The notes beneath the pieces were generated by a model. That model was given only the letters and a program-made list of their open reading frames with translations, was not told the DNA's origin and ran no database searches. A stretch of DNA of 64,000 bases from Stigmatella aurantiaca DW4/3-1 (lineage in GTDB: Bacteria; Myxococcota; Myxococcia; Myxococcales; Myxococcaceae): positions 8,140,893 to 8,204,892 of the forward strand of contig NC_014623.1 in the NCBI RefSeq assembly GCF_000165485.1. The letters run 5' to 3'. Numbering within the stretch: position 1 is the first letter of the stretch; each line of letters opens with the position of its first letter. This document shows, piece by piece, positions 52,170 through 61,885 of this stretch. A program made the translations under genes and the position numbers.

Positions 52170-54821
52170 TCACCGCCTTTTGCGCCGGGCGCCTCCCTGC
52201 TTTCCGCCACGGGCAGGCGTCCGGCCGCCACCGCCACCGCGCCCCACCGTCTTCCCAGAACGGTGAACGTGCCTTGGCTCGAGCTCGTCAGACATCCAGG
52301 GCATGTCGAGCAGCTCTTGCAGTTCCAGCAGTGTCTCGGCGCGCACGGTGCCACGCTGGCCGCGGCTCACCATGAAGCGCACCGGCCGGTCGAGCACCGG
52401 AAGCTCTTGCTCGACCAGCGTGCGCGCGAGCTTCTCGGGGAGGTGGAGCCTCACCACCCCCCGCTGGGCTCTCTCCTCCCCCGGCTCCACCTCGTAGCTC
52501 AGGGGTACCTCGCGCTCGCGGATGCTCACCGCGCTGGGCAGCGCCATCAGCGCCTCGCGCACCTCGGGGGGAACCCACGCATCCAGGCCGAGGTCCAGGG
52601 GACGCGAGAGGAACTCGTCCATCGTCGAGACCCCTTCGAGCCGCGCTTCGTAGAGGGCCGCCAGCTCGGGCACCCCGAGCTTTGCCGTCTGTCCCCCCGA
52701 GCGGCGCCATGCCTCGCGCACCTGCTCGATGCCCGCTTGGTTGCGGCGCACCGCCGCGTGGCGCGTCTCTCCCCGCGCCAGCGCGTCCGCGAGCGCGCGC
52801 CGGGCGCTGTCCGCCAGCTCCGGCCCCCAGGCACGAAGCACCTCAAGCTCGTGCTCCAGCTCGAAGCCCGAATGCTCCAGGCTCCACTCCCGGACGAGCG
52901 CCCTGTATTCCGGACCATAGACAAGCTCCGGCTTGCTGCGGCGCGCGTACTTTCGCAGCAGGCCGATGGGAACCTGCGTGCCCTCGATGGCCGCACGCGT
53001 GCTGCCGTGGCGGTCAGCGAAGTAGCGGAGCGGTCCAGCCACCGCCCCATGGCTCCCACACATGCTGGTCTTGGAGACACGTGCCTCGTCTCCCCATGCC
53101 GTCTGCTCGTCGATGACGAGATCAAACGGCATGAAGCGCGCGAGCAGCTCCGCGAAACGGTGGTGGACGCGCTCCCCTGCGAACGGCATGCGGCCCGGCA
53201 GGGCAACCCCCACGCTCCGGTAAATGCTCGCCATGGCCAGGGCCGCGTCCTCCACCGCCTTCACCAGCACGCCTCGCCGCTCGGCCCACTTCTCCATCTT
53301 CTCTGCCTGGAACAGGTGGCGGGGAAGCCCATGCACCTCGCCAATGAAGCCTGCCTCCCGGTACGCCTCCGCGTAGAGGTTGTACGCGGTGAGATGATCG
53401 CTTCCGGCCACCCGCACGCCCTCCAGGTTGCGCTCCTCGCGGGTCATGCGGTGAAGCGACTCGATGGCGCTGCACACCGCCAGAAAGGGCAGCAGCGCGT
53501 CCTCGGCGTTGACGATCAGCTCCGCCCACGCCCGCTCCACGGGCAGCGCCTCGACCGCGCGGCCATACGGTGAGAGCCGGCCGTGCGCGTCGACGATGTT
53601 GCGCTCCTGCAACCGCTGGAGTGCGCGCCGGTAGGCGATGCGGTCCAAGGGCACGGGCAGGTCCAGCTCATCGGCCCTCACGCCCAAGGCCGCCGCGGTG
53701 AGGGCCACGCGCTCCGAGTCACCCGCGAGCTGAAAATCCGGCTCCGTCGGCCTCAGGGAGAAGAAGTCGATGTCGCGATCACTCAGGATGAAGACGCGCC
53801 CTCCCGCCACACGGCCATGCACGCGCCCCGCCATCTGGAGAATCTCGTTGTTTCCCAGGTGGACACGGGTGAGCACGTTGCGCCCCCGCTCGACGAGGTT
53901 GGCAAAACGCGTGTCGTCGATGATGACCGTATCGAGGCCCGGGACGTTGAGCGCGCTCTGCCCCGCGGCAGTCATCGCCAGGAAGAAAGGCCGGGCCTCC
54001 GTCCCTTCGAGGAAAGGCCGGATGGCGCGGATGGGCTCCCCGCCGTGGTAGTACGCCGCGTTGATACGGGGGGAGTGCGCCCGCACATGCGCCGCGGCCT
54101 GCTCGACCGCCGCCCGCGTGGGCAGGAAGAGGCCCACCCCTCGCTGTTCCTTTTCCATCCCGAGGAGAAAGGCCTCGTCGAGGAACGCCAGCGGCTCTTT
54201 CCGCTCGACCACGACCGTGGCCACCTTCGCCGGATCGAACGCTTGCACCTCGAGCACGCTGGCGCTGTTCAAGTAGCGCGCGTAGAGCGCGGGATCGACC
54301 GTGGCGGAGAGCCAAATGAAGCGGCACCCCACGCGCTTGCCGAGCGCGAGGCAGAGTTCGAGCTCCGCCGACGTCTGGTGGATCTCATCGATGAGCAGCG
54401 TGTCCCACGGCAGGATGTCGCCATTCTGGAACCAGCGCCGGGCAATGCCGGTCGTCACGATGATGACGTTCCAGGTGGGCGTGTCGGCCGTCGCCTCGCG
54501 CTCGCGGTTGATGACCCCCACCCGGAGCGGAACCTCGCCCCCCCTGCCCACGAACTCCTCGGCGATCAGCCGGATGGCGAGCGTCTTGCCAGAGCCCGTC
54601 CCAGCCACGATGCCGAAGCCCTTTTCACCACGCGCCAGCTCACGGACCTGCGGCCCATGGTGTTTTTCGAGGTAGGTCTCGAAACGCAGACCCATCGCGA
54701 GCTCGATGGTCTCGCACGCGGCCCGCGTGGGGGCGATGACGATGACGCGCCCTGCCGATGGCCCGGAAGTGCCGGGGGTCTCGTGAGCGGGCGGAAGATA
54801 ACGATCGGAAGGAGTGCGCAA
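52170..54821 (-). CDS. DExH-box superfamily 2 helicase (HrpA/HrpB-like), 883 aa
   Basis: Walker A is AGTGSGKT, motif II LLIDEIHQT (DEIH), motif III WLSATVDP and motif VI QMAGRVHGRV. The arrangement resembles HrpA/HrpB helicases, but the C-terminal half is not the standard OB/HA2 of HrpA. The C-terminus is very basic (GGKQGGARRKRR), fit for nucleic acid binding. It is cytoplasmic, ATP-dependent; RNA is the likelier substrate. The start ATG at 54821 gives a ~55-residue N-terminal extension; a later start cannot be excluded. Confidence 0.82.
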   Translation of the reverse strand: MRTPSDRYLPPAHETPGTSGPSAGRVIVIAPTRAACETIELAMGLRFETYLEKHHGPQVRELARGEKGFGIVAGTGSGKTLAIRLIAEEFVGRGGEVPLRVGVINREREATADTPTWNVIIVTTGIARRWFQNGDILPWDTLLIDEIHQTSAELELCLALGKRVGCRFIWLSATVDPALYARYLNSASVLEVQAFDPAKVATVVVERKEPLAFLDEAFLLGMEKEQRGVGLFLPTRAAVEQAAAHVRAHSPRINAAYYHGGEPIRAIRPFLEGTEARPFFLAMTAAGQSALNVPGLDTVIIDDTRFANLVERGRNVLTRVHLGNNEILQMAGRVHGRVAGGRVFILSDRDIDFFSLRPTEPDFQLAGDSERVALTAAALGVRADELDLPVPLDRIAYRRALQRLQERNIVDAHGRLSPYGRAVEALPVERAWAELIVNAEDALLPFLAVCSAIESLHRMTREERNLEGVRVAGSDHLTAYNLYAEAYREAGFIGEVHGLPRHLFQAEKMEKWAERRGVLVKAVEDAALAMASIYRSVGVALPGRMPFAGERVHHRFAELLARFMPFDLVIDEQTAWGDEARVSKTSMCGSHGAVAGPLRYFADRHGSTRAAIEGTQVPIGLLRKYARRSKPELVYGPEYRALVREWSLEHSGFELEHELEVLRAWGPELADSARRALADALARGETRHAAVRRNQAGIEQVREAWRRSGGQTAKLGVPELAALYEARLEGVSTMDEFLSRPLDLGLDAWVPPEVREALMALPSAVSIREREVPLSYEVEPGEERAQRGVVRLHLPEKLARTLVEQELPVLDRPVRFMVSRGQRGTVRAETLLELQELLDMPWMSDELEPRHVHRSGKTVGRGGGGGRTPARGGKQGGARRKRR

Positions 54822-54830
54822 GCCGTGCGC

Positions 54831-55352
54831 CTATCGGTGATTCAGGTACGCCGAGTGACAGGCCACACAGGTCTCCACGAGACGGCCATACCCCTCCGCG
54901 AGGGCTTTGTCGTCACGCTTCTCGGCGGCCTCACTCACAGCACGCGCCCGCAGACGGGCCTCGTCCTGAAGAACGAAGAAGCGCTCGGGCAGCAGGGCGT
55001 TGAGTTCCCCCTCCCCCCCCGGCAAGGGCCGGACCAGCCGAGGCTCGGTGGAGATGCGCTGCGCGGCCGCACGCGCGATGTCGTACTGGAGCAGGGTCAC
55101 ACCGAACATGAGGTCCCGCGCATCCTGCCCGTGCCGCTCCATCTTCTGGCGCAGCAAGCCCCTCGCCTGCTCCGGGAGGTAGTCCGGCTTGGCCAACGAG
55201 GGAGTCGGCTCCCCCGGCGCGCTGGCCTTTGCCTTCTTGGCCGGAGCCGGAGACTTCGGCTTCGCGGGCTCCTCGGCGGAGGCCTGAAAGAAGAATCCCG
55301 CGGTCAGGCACACCACGAGCACGAGGGGGAGGGTCCAAGGAGTTTTTATCAT
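54831..55352 (-). CDS. periplasmic c-type cytochrome (cytochrome c'/c556-like)
   Basis: 173 aa. Signal/anchor at about 8-26 (ends QASA), then a Lys/Ala/Pro-rich linker, then a helical domain. RGLLRQKMERHGQD is a cytochrome c'-type first helix and Cys162-Val-Ala-Cys165-His166 near the C-terminus binds heme. Four-helix mono-heme cytochromes of this type carry electrons or bind NO; the exact job is unknown. It lies 9 bp after the helicase start codon side, same strand, probably upstream in the same transcript. Confidence 0.85.
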   Translation of the reverse strand: MIKTPWTLPLVLVVCLTAGFFFQASAEEPAKPKSPAPAKKAKASAPGEPTPSLAKPDYLPEQARGLLRQKMERHGQDARDLMFGVTLLQYDIARAAAQRISTEPRLVRPLPGGEGELNALLPERFFVLQDEARLRARAVSEAAEKRDDKALAEGYGRLVETCVACHSAYLNHR

Positions 55353-55457
55353 CGAATGGTTTGCCTGTGAGGGACCCGCCGACGATATGCCGCCCGGCCA
55401 CCGGCGTCAGCAATCTGAAACAGGCTCGCCCTGCTTCAAACCCAGGTTCCTCGGGGC

Positions 55458-56333
55458 TCAGCCAGCCGTGAGAGGGGTGCTCTCGCCCAGATCGAGGAAG
55501 CGGCAGTGCTTCGCTAGACCCGCCGCCGTCAACGAGGCGCGCAGTTGCTGCTCCGGTTCCCGGAAATGCGTCCACCCGCTGCGGTGGACGGGAATGACCA
55601 TGCGGGGTTCGAGAAGGCCGCAGACCTCGGCCACCTGCTTTGCGTCGAAGGTGAACCGAGACCGGCCGAGGACAGGAAGCTTGGGGAAGGTGACGCCGCC
55701 ACAGTGAAGGATGGCCACGTCGATCCGCCGGCCGCTCGCGCGCTGGTGCGTCAGGAACTGCCGCAAGGCTGGAAAGAGGACGGTGTCGCCCGAGATCCAC
55801 ACGGTGGGCTCCGATGGCGACTCGGGCTCGATGAGCAGCCCCATGACCTCATGCACCTGAGGGGTCCCCACCGGACCATGGCGGGCAGGGGTCGCGGTGA
55901 GCCGGAGGGCTCCCGCGCCGCCTCCCAGTTGCGTGGACTCCCCCCAGGCAAGGCCTGTCGTCTTCGCGCCAATCCCCAACCCCTCCCCAGGAACGCTGCG
56001 GCGGCCTGGGGGCGCTGCCCCCGAGAGCCGCGCCGCCCCCGCCCGCGTCGTGATGACGCGCGCGACGGCAGACCCGGCGATCAGCCGACGGCCCTCGTGG
56101 TCCAGGTTGTCCGCGTGGTGGTCGTGGCTCAGGAGGACCGCATCCAGGGGGCCTACCTCGCTGCTTCTAAGCGGCGTCCGGTACTCCTTCTGTGACGAGA
56201 ACCAGGAGCGGGGCGCATACCAGGGACCGAAGTCGTACGCCGTGCCAGCGGGATCGAACGCCGGATCGGTGAGCAGTCTCAGGCTCCCCACTTCGAGAAG
56301 AACCGTGGCGGTCCCCAGATAGGTCAGCTTCAT
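55458..56333 (-). CDS. metallo-beta-lactamase-fold hydrolase (UlaG-like)
   Basis: 291 aa from the ATG at 56333; the frame stays open well upstream, antisense to the peptidase gene. No clear ribosome binding site. LLSHDHHADNLD is the zinc-site motif of the UlaG/RNase Z-like group, with GDT later and VIPVHRSGW at the C-terminal end. No signal peptide, cytoplasmic. It is divergent from the iminopeptidase gene. The substrate is unknown; phospholipase-D-like members (NAPE-PLD) share the fold. Confidence 0.82.
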   Translation of the reverse strand: MKLTYLGTATVLLEVGSLRLLTDPAFDPAGTAYDFGPWYAPRSWFSSQKEYRTPLRSSEVGPLDAVLLSHDHHADNLDHEGRRLIAGSAVARVITTRAGAARLSGAAPPGRRSVPGEGLGIGAKTTGLAWGESTQLGGGAGALRLTATPARHGPVGTPQVHEVMGLLIEPESPSEPTVWISGDTVLFPALRQFLTHQRASGRRIDVAILHCGGVTFPKLPVLGRSRFTFDAKQVAEVCGLLEPRMVIPVHRSGWTHFREPEQQLRASLTAAGLAKHCRFLDLGESTPLTAG

Positions 56334-56417
56334 GGAGGCTTGAGTGTAACTGGAAGCCCTCCCCATCGAGGGCAACTCCGAATTAAAAGGGCGGGAACGA
56401 TTTTCCAGGACGGTCCC

Positions 56418-57377
56418 ATGTCCGGTTCTTCCCCCACGGCCCTCTATCCCCCCCTCGAGCCCTACAACACCGGGAGACTGCGCGTGTCTCCCATTCATGA
56501 GGTTTACTTCGAGGAGAGCGGCAACCCGCGAGGCAAGCCCGTGGTCTTCGTCCATGGAGGCCCCGGAGGCGGCACGGACTCCCGGCAACGGCGCTTCTTC
56601 GATCCCCAGGCCTACCGCATCGTGTTGTTCGATCAACGTGGCTGCGGCAAGAGCACGCCCCACGCCAACCTGGAGGACAACACCACCTGGCACCTCGTGG
56701 AGGACATGGAGACCCTGCGCCGCCACCTGGGCCTCGACCGGTGGATGGTCTTCGGCGGCTCGTGGGGGAGCACGCTCTCGCTCGCCTACGCGCAGAAGCA
56801 CCCCGAGCGCGTCACGGAGCTGGTCCTGCGCGGCATCTTCCTGCTGCGCAAGCTGGAGATCGACTGGTTCTACCAGCAGGGCGCGAACATCCTCTTCCCG
56901 GATGCCTGGGAGGATTACATCGCCCCCATTCCCCCCGAGGAGCGAGGGGATCTGCTCCACGCCTATCACCGGCGGCTGATGAGCGATGACGCACGGGTAC
57001 GCCAGGAGGCCGCGCGGGCCTGGAGCGTCTGGGAGGCGCGCACCAGCCACCTGCTGCCCAATCCGGGCCTCGTCGAGAAGTACGGAGAAGATGACTTCTC
57101 GCTGGCCTTCGCGCGCATCGAGAGCCACTACTTCGTCCACCGGGGCTTCTTCCGGAGCGACACCCAGCTCCTGGACGATGTGCCACGCATCCGCCACATC
57201 CCCGCCGTCATCGTCCAGGGGCGCTATGACATCCCCTGCCCCATGCAGAGCGCCTGGGCGTTGCACAAGGCCTGGCCCGAGGCGGAGCTGCGCGTCATCG
57301 ACGACGGCGGGCACTCCGCCAACGAGCCGGGAATCACCGCCGCGCTCGTGGAGGCCACGAACCGGTTCCGGCCGTAG
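56418..57377 (+). CDS. pip: proline iminopeptidase
   Basis: 319 aa from the ATG at 56418. The HGGPGGG oxyanion motif (46-52), FDQRGCGKS, nucleophile GGSWGS (Ser115) and the C-terminal GRYDIPCPM and DGGHS give the S33 peptidase pattern at full length. It removes N-terminal proline from peptides in the cytoplasm. The 279 bp after its stop (57378-57656) hold no gene. Confidence 0.95.
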   Translation: MSGSSPTALYPPLEPYNTGRLRVSPIHEVYFEESGNPRGKPVVFVHGGPGGGTDSRQRRFFDPQAYRIVLFDQRGCGKSTPHANLEDNTTWHLVEDMETLRRHLGLDRWMVFGGSWGSTLSLAYAQKHPERVTELVLRGIFLLRKLEIDWFYQQGANILFPDAWEDYIAPIPPEERGDLLHAYHRRLMSDDARVRQEAARAWSVWEARTSHLLPNPGLVEKYGEDDFSLAFARIESHYFVHRGFFRSDTQLLDDVPRIRHIPAVIVQGRYDIPCPMQSAWALHKAWPEAELRVIDDGGHSANEPGITAALVEATNRFRP

Positions 57378-57468
57378 CCCCCCGTGCCGCAGCACAGGGG
57401 CTGGGCCTCCGCCCCTTCCTTCGCCCCCTGGATGCAGGGGCGCGCTTCCTCGCTTTCGAGAAGCTGCA

Positions 57469-57494
57469 CATTTTCAAAGCCACGGTCGAAAATG
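57469..57494. promoter_or_regulatory. inverted repeat upstream of the response regulator operon
   Basis: CATTTTC at 57469 and GAAAATG at 57488, with a 12-nt spacer, lie in the 279-bp gap ahead of the response regulator. It could be a hairpin after the peptidase gene or an operator; evidence is weak. Confidence 0.35.
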
Positions 57495-57656
57495 CACGCC
57501 CGGGCCTTCGGATCCTCTCCAAGTACGAATTCTTCTAAGACTCAAAACATGCGAGCGCCTTGTCACTGGACAGGGGAAACGTCCCATATCGCAAAAGCCA
57601 CGTCTTCCCCGTGCTGTCCGTGGGCATCGGACTGAAGCACCCGATATCATGGGAGC

Positions 57657-58031
57657 ATGTCCGACGCTCCGACTCTCCTCCTGGTAGATGATGACAACTT
57701 CGTCCGGCGCATTCTCAAAGACACCCTGGCGGAAACGGGTATCGAGCTGAGACTGCTCGAGGCTTCGGACGGCGAGGAGGGGCTGGCCATCGCCGCGCGT
57801 GAGCAGCCCGCGCTGATGTTCCTCGACCTGTTCATGCCCCGCCGCAGCGGCCTGGAGGTGCTCGCCGCGATGAAACAGACATCGCCGCGCACCCGCGTCC
57901 TGGTGATCAGCAGCATGGACGCGGAGCCCGTGGTGGAGCAGGCCCTGGCAGCCGGTGCGGTGGGCTTCGTGGGCAAGCCCTTCCACCCGCTGGAGATCGC
58001 TTCTGCCGTCCGGCAGGCCCTCGCTCACTAG
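57657..58031 (+). CDS. single-domain response regulator
   Basis: 124 aa, one receiver domain with no output. The acidic triad is at 11-13 (VDDDN), phospho-acceptor Asp57 in FLDLFMP, Ser/Thr in VISSM and Lys in VGKPFHP. It begins the operon with a PilZ protein and a histidine kinase, so phosphotransfer from that kinase is likely. Single-domain regulators act by protein binding, for example in motility control. Confidence 0.95.
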   Translation: MSDAPTLLLVDDDNFVRRILKDTLAETGIELRLLEASDGEEGLAIAAREQPALMFLDLFMPRRSGLEVLAAMKQTSPRTRVLVISSMDAEPVVEQALAAGAVGFVGKPFHPLEIASAVRQALAH

Positions 58032-58042
58032 ACGGGGTGCGC

Positions 58043-59032
58043 ATGGCGAACTATTGGATCGGAGATACTTCGGGCCGAGTGCTCGGCCCGCTGACGCTTC
58101 AGGCCTTGCGGGATCTGATCGGCTCGGGCCGGCTCCGGGCCGTCAACCGGGCCTCGCGCGATGGGGACACCTGGATCCCCATCCAGGACTTCGCGGAGGT
58201 GAGGGACCTGGTGGCCTCGTCCCTGCCTACGCTCGCCGCCGAGCAGAAGCAGGCCGAGGCCCTGCGCGCCCAGCTCCGGGGCTTTCAGAACCTGAAGACG
58301 GCGCACGAGGTGTTCGGCATGAAGCCCTCCTCGTCGCTGGACGAGGTGCGGCTGGCCTTCTTCCGGATGGCCAAGCGCTACTCCCCCGAGCACCTGCCTG
58401 CCGACACCTCCGAGGCGCTGCGCCAGGTGTCCCAGGAGACGTTCGATTTTCTCTCGCAGAAGATGCGGGAGGTCGAAGCCCTGGCCCCCCGGGGCACCCC
58501 GGGCCGCCCCCCCACCCCCGCCCCCGTGGCCGGGCGGCGGCTCACGCCCGTCCCCCTGGCGAGCCGGCCCCCCACCCCCGCCCCCGTGACCGGAAGGCCC
58601 CCGCCGGGCTCCACGGCCCCCATGTCCCCGGGCGCCCTGTTGGCCACCCAGGTGCGGCAGCAGATCACCGCGCCCATCTACTCCACCTCGGAGTTCGTCG
58701 GCCTCAAGCCCCGGGATGGGGAGCGGCTCCAGGCCGACATCCAGGTCAACGCGCGCAGCGTGGGGCTCTTCACCGAGCACCGGATGATCAACCTGACCAC
58801 CGGAGGGCTCTTCGTTCCCACCCCCCGGCCCTTGAGGCTGGGCACCCAGGTGGACCTGACGCTCCGCTTCGAGCAGCCCGCCCGCACCATCGAGGTGCGC
58901 ACCACCGTCATCTGGGAGAACGCCCTGAGCGATGGACGGCAGCCCGCGGGCTATGGGTTGGGCCTCTCGGGGCTCCGGGCGGAAGAGAAAAGCTTCCTGC
59001 AAGAGTTCGTCCGCAATCACACCAAGGGATGA
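58043..59032 (+). CDS. GYF-like / degenerate J-like / PilZ-domain protein
   Basis: 329 aa (ATG at 58043; in-frame GTG at 58037). Residues 3-55 match a GYF_2-like fold (YWIGDTSGRVLGPLTLQAL). A helix-rich part near 85-140 (EVFGMKPSSSLDEVRLAFFRMAKRY) resembles a J-domain, but the HPD triad is missing (SPE). A Pro/Arg-rich linker follows (150-190), then a C-terminal PilZ domain of the Myxococcus type (INLTTGGLFVPTPRPL). PilZ domains can bind cyclic di-GMP; the N-terminal RxxxR is not obvious here. It is between the regulator and the kinase, 11 and 7 bp from them. Confidence 0.8.
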   Translation: MANYWIGDTSGRVLGPLTLQALRDLIGSGRLRAVNRASRDGDTWIPIQDFAEVRDLVASSLPTLAAEQKQAEALRAQLRGFQNLKTAHEVFGMKPSSSLDEVRLAFFRMAKRYSPEHLPADTSEALRQVSQETFDFLSQKMREVEALAPRGTPGRPPTPAPVAGRRLTPVPLASRPPTPAPVTGRPPPGSTAPMSPGALLATQVRQQITAPIYSTSEFVGLKPRDGERLQADIQVNARSVGLFTEHRMINLTTGGLFVPTPRPLRLGTQVDLTLRFEQPARTIEVRTTVIWENALSDGRQPAGYGLGLSGLRAEEKSFLQEFVRNHTKG

Positions 59033-59039
59033 GGCTCTC

Positions 59040-60668
59040 TTGAAAGCACCCCAGCCCAGCGCCGGGCTCCGCACCATCTCCGAGTACCTGCCACTCGAGG
59101 GTCTGCCCATTCCCGTGGCGATCCTGCGAGCGGACCGCGTGGCCTATGCCAACCCCGCGCTGACGGCGTTGCTGGGGATGTCCCAGGAAGCCCTGTCCCA
59201 GCTGTCGATGTCGGACCTGCTCTCCCGCTTCGTTCCGAAGGATCAGGCCTGGCTCGAGCCCCGGTATCAGTCCCAGGCCCGGCACCTGCAAGCCGCCCCC
59301 ACGGACTTGTGGCTGCACGTGCGGGGCGTGGGCGGAAAGGAGCGGACCTTCCACCTGCGCATCCACGGCGGCCCAGGGCCTGGCGAGCAGACGGTGGTGC
59401 TGGTCGACGCGCAAGACGAAGACAGCATGCATCAGCTCATCAGCGCGCTGGTCATCGCCGCCAGCGAGATGATGGTCTGCCAGAACGAGCAGGAGGTGCT
59501 GGAACGGGCCCTGGATGCCATCTCCGCCCAGGGCTTCTTCGCTTCCATCATGCACGTGCGGCAGGACGCGTTCGTCTATGGCCCCGTGCGCCATGATCCC
59601 GAGGCCATCAAACTCATCGAGCGCCTCGCCGGGCAGCCGCTCTCCGCCATCCGCTACCCGCGGGACAGCACCCCCTATCTGGACAACCTCATCCACCAGC
59701 GCAAGGCCACCTTCCACCCGGACTTGAACGCGCTCATGCGCCGCTTCTTTCCGGCCGAGCTGGCGGAGTTCCACGAGCGCAAGCACCCGGGGCTCAAATC
59801 GCTGGATGTCCCCCTCTTCGTCGAGGGCCAGCCCTACGGCGTGCTGTCGGTGAAGGGCGGCTCGCTCACCCTCATGAGCACGGCGACGCTGGAGCTGTTC
59901 GCCCAGCTGATGAGCGGAGCGCTGGAGAACGTGCGCCACCATCAGCGGGCGCAGGAGCGGCTGGCGGAGGTGACGCGCCTGCAGAACGAGTTGGTGGCGC
60001 ACGAGCGGCTCACGGTGCTGGGCGAGGCCGCCGGGGTGGTGGCCCACGAGGTGCGCAACCCGCTGGGCGCCATCCTCAACGCCACGGCGCTGCTCAAGCG
60101 CGAAGAGCGGCTGAGCGCCGTGGGCCACAGCGCGGTGACCATGCTCGAGGAGGAGGCCATCCGGCTGGAGGACATCGTCCGGGACTTGCTGGACGTGGTC
60201 CGCCCCTTCGAGCTGCGGCCCCGCCTGGTGCACCTGGGCGATCTGGCCCGGCACACGGTGACGCTCCTTCAACCGGTGGCGGAGGCCACCCAGGCCCACG
60301 TCTCCGTCGAGGAGGAGGCAGAGCTGCCCCCACTCCAGGCCGATGAGACGCTGATGCAGTTGGCGTTGTCCAACCTCGTCCGCTACGCGCTGCGCTCCTC
60401 GCCGCCCGGCGGAACGGTGAGGATGGTGCTGGCCCGGGCCGACCCAGGCTTCTCCATCGCCATCGAGGATCAGGGCGCGAGCCTCACCCACACGGACACC
60501 CAGCGGTTCTTCGAGCCCTTCTTCACCAGCCGCAACAACGGCGCGGGCCTGGGGCTCGCCGTGGTGCGCCGGGTGGTGCTGGCCCACGGCGGGGAAATCA
60601 AGGCGAGCGAACGGCCCGGAGGGGGCGCGCGGTTCGAGATCCTCCTCCAAAACGTGGGACGCACCTGA
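59040..60668 (+). CDS. PAS/GAF-like sensor histidine kinase
   Basis: 542 aa from a TTG at 59040, with GAGG 5 bp upstream overlapping the end of the PilZ gene; earlier in-frame ATGs lie within that gene and have no site. A PAS domain occupies ~15-120 (LPIPVAILRADRVAYANPAL), a GAF-like region ~140-305. The H-box is VVAHEVRNPLG with His336, and a HATPase domain follows (FEPFFTSRNNGAGLGLAVVRR). The N-box is NLVRYAL, less typical. No membrane span, so it is a cytoplasmic sensor, probably partnered with the response regulator of the operon. Confidence 0.88.
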   Translation: MKAPQPSAGLRTISEYLPLEGLPIPVAILRADRVAYANPALTALLGMSQEALSQLSMSDLLSRFVPKDQAWLEPRYQSQARHLQAAPTDLWLHVRGVGGKERTFHLRIHGGPGPGEQTVVLVDAQDEDSMHQLISALVIAASEMMVCQNEQEVLERALDAISAQGFFASIMHVRQDAFVYGPVRHDPEAIKLIERLAGQPLSAIRYPRDSTPYLDNLIHQRKATFHPDLNALMRRFFPAELAEFHERKHPGLKSLDVPLFVEGQPYGVLSVKGGSLTLMSTATLELFAQLMSGALENVRHHQRAQERLAEVTRLQNELVAHERLTVLGEAAGVVAHEVRNPLGAILNATALLKREERLSAVGHSAVTMLEEEAIRLEDIVRDLLDVVRPFELRPRLVHLGDLARHTVTLLQPVAEATQAHVSVEEEAELPPLQADETLMQLALSNLVRYALRSSPPGGTVRMVLARADPGFSIAIEDQGASLTHTDTQRFFEPFFTSRNNGAGLGLAVVRRVVLAHGGEIKASERPGGGARFEILLQNVGRT

Positions 60669-60675
60669 CCCCCTC

Positions 60676-61815
60676 TCAGAGCGGGCTCAGCAAGCAGCGG
60701 CAGGGCAGCCCCCCATTGCGGACGGGGAGACTCCGTGCGCCAGGAAGGCCCAGCGCCCGGACCAACGCGGTCTCATCCGGAACGAGCAGCGCCGCGCGCC
60801 AGCCTCCGAAGGCCCGCTTCAGCGTGGCCCCCAGCGCCCGGTAGAGGTCCGGCAGTTCCCCCCCCTCTCCCACGCGCTTCCCGTAGGGCGGGTTGGCCAC
60901 CACCAGGCCGGGCCCTCCCCCGGGTGCCGCGAGCGTCCTCACCTCCTGGCGTTCCAGGGCCAGCGTCACCCCCGCCCGCCGCGCGTTGCGCCGGGCCGTG
61001 CCGAGCGCCCCCGCGTTGAGGTCAAACCCGGACAGCGCCGCGCGGGGAGCCGCCAGCGCCTCGGCCTGGGCCCGGGCCCGGCGGGCCGCCCACGCCGTCG
61101 GCTCGAAGCCTGGGAAGTCCTCGAAGGCGAAGCGCCGCTCCAGCCCGGGGGCCCGGCGCATGGACAGCCACGCCCCCTCGATGAGGAAGGTGCCCGAGCC
61201 GCACATGGGGTCCACCAGGGGCTCCTGCCCGTCATAGCCCGCGAGCAGCAACACCCCCGCCGCGAGGGTCTCCCGCAGGGGGGCCCGCCCCACCTCCTGA
61301 CGGTAGCCCCGGCGGTACAGGAGCCCTCCGCTGGTGTCCACGCTCACCGTGCACGCCTCCCCCTCCAGCCGCGCCAGCAGGGTGAGCCCCTCGGCCTCCT
61401 CCTCTTCCAGCGTCCCGGCACGGGCCAGGTCCGGCACCCCCCAGGCGCGGGCCGCCGCGCCCAGCACCGCGCCCGCGGGCACCCGGGAGCGGTGCGCGGT
61501 GACCGACAGCCGGGGCGTCCCCGTCCCCTTCCACACGCGCCCCAGCTCCAGCGCCGCCAGCCCCCGGGTGAGCGCTCCCACATCCGGCGCCCGGAAGCTC
61601 CCCAGCCGCATCAGCACCCGGCTGGCGGTGCGCAAGCGCAGGTTGGCCTCCTGGTGCAGCCCCGCGGGGCCCTCCAGCGCCACGCCTCCCTCCCACCGGT
61701 GGGACTTTCCCCCCAGCGCCGCCACCTCCGCCTCCAGGGCGGGCTCCAGCCCAGGGGCGGCCACGATGAAGAGCTGCTCTGCCGGGGAAGGGGCCATGCG
61801 GGAGGAACCATTCAT
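60676..61815 (-). CDS. THUMP-domain RNA methyltransferase, RlmL/YpsC-like
   Basis: 379 aa from the ATG at 61815 (61797 also possible; no strong site at either). An N-terminal THUMP-like RNA-binding part (to ~160), then LRETLAAGVLLLAGYDGQEPLVDPMCGSGTFLIEG as SAM motif I region and VVANPPYGKRVGEGGELPDLYR as the NPPY catalytic motif, split across segments. It should methylate a guanine N2 in 23S rRNA. It converges with the histidine kinase, 7 bp apart. Confidence 0.88.
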   Translation of the reverse strand: MNGSSRMAPSPAEQLFIVAAPGLEPALEAEVAALGGKSHRWEGGVALEGPAGLHQEANLRLRTASRVLMRLGSFRAPDVGALTRGLAALELGRVWKGTGTPRLSVTAHRSRVPAGAVLGAAARAWGVPDLARAGTLEEEEAEGLTLLARLEGEACTVSVDTSGGLLYRRGYRQEVGRAPLRETLAAGVLLLAGYDGQEPLVDPMCGSGTFLIEGAWLSMRRAPGLERRFAFEDFPGFEPTAWAARRARAQAEALAAPRAALSGFDLNAGALGTARRNARRAGVTLALERQEVRTLAAPGGGPGLVVANPPYGKRVGEGGELPDLYRALGATLKRAFGGWRAALLVPDETALVRALGLPGARSLPVRNGGLPCRCLLSPL

Positions 61816-61885
61816 CGTCCGTGCCTGAGGGTCCACTGCAATCCTTATCGGCACCCGCCCCCCGGTTGCGTTAAGGGAGGGGCGC

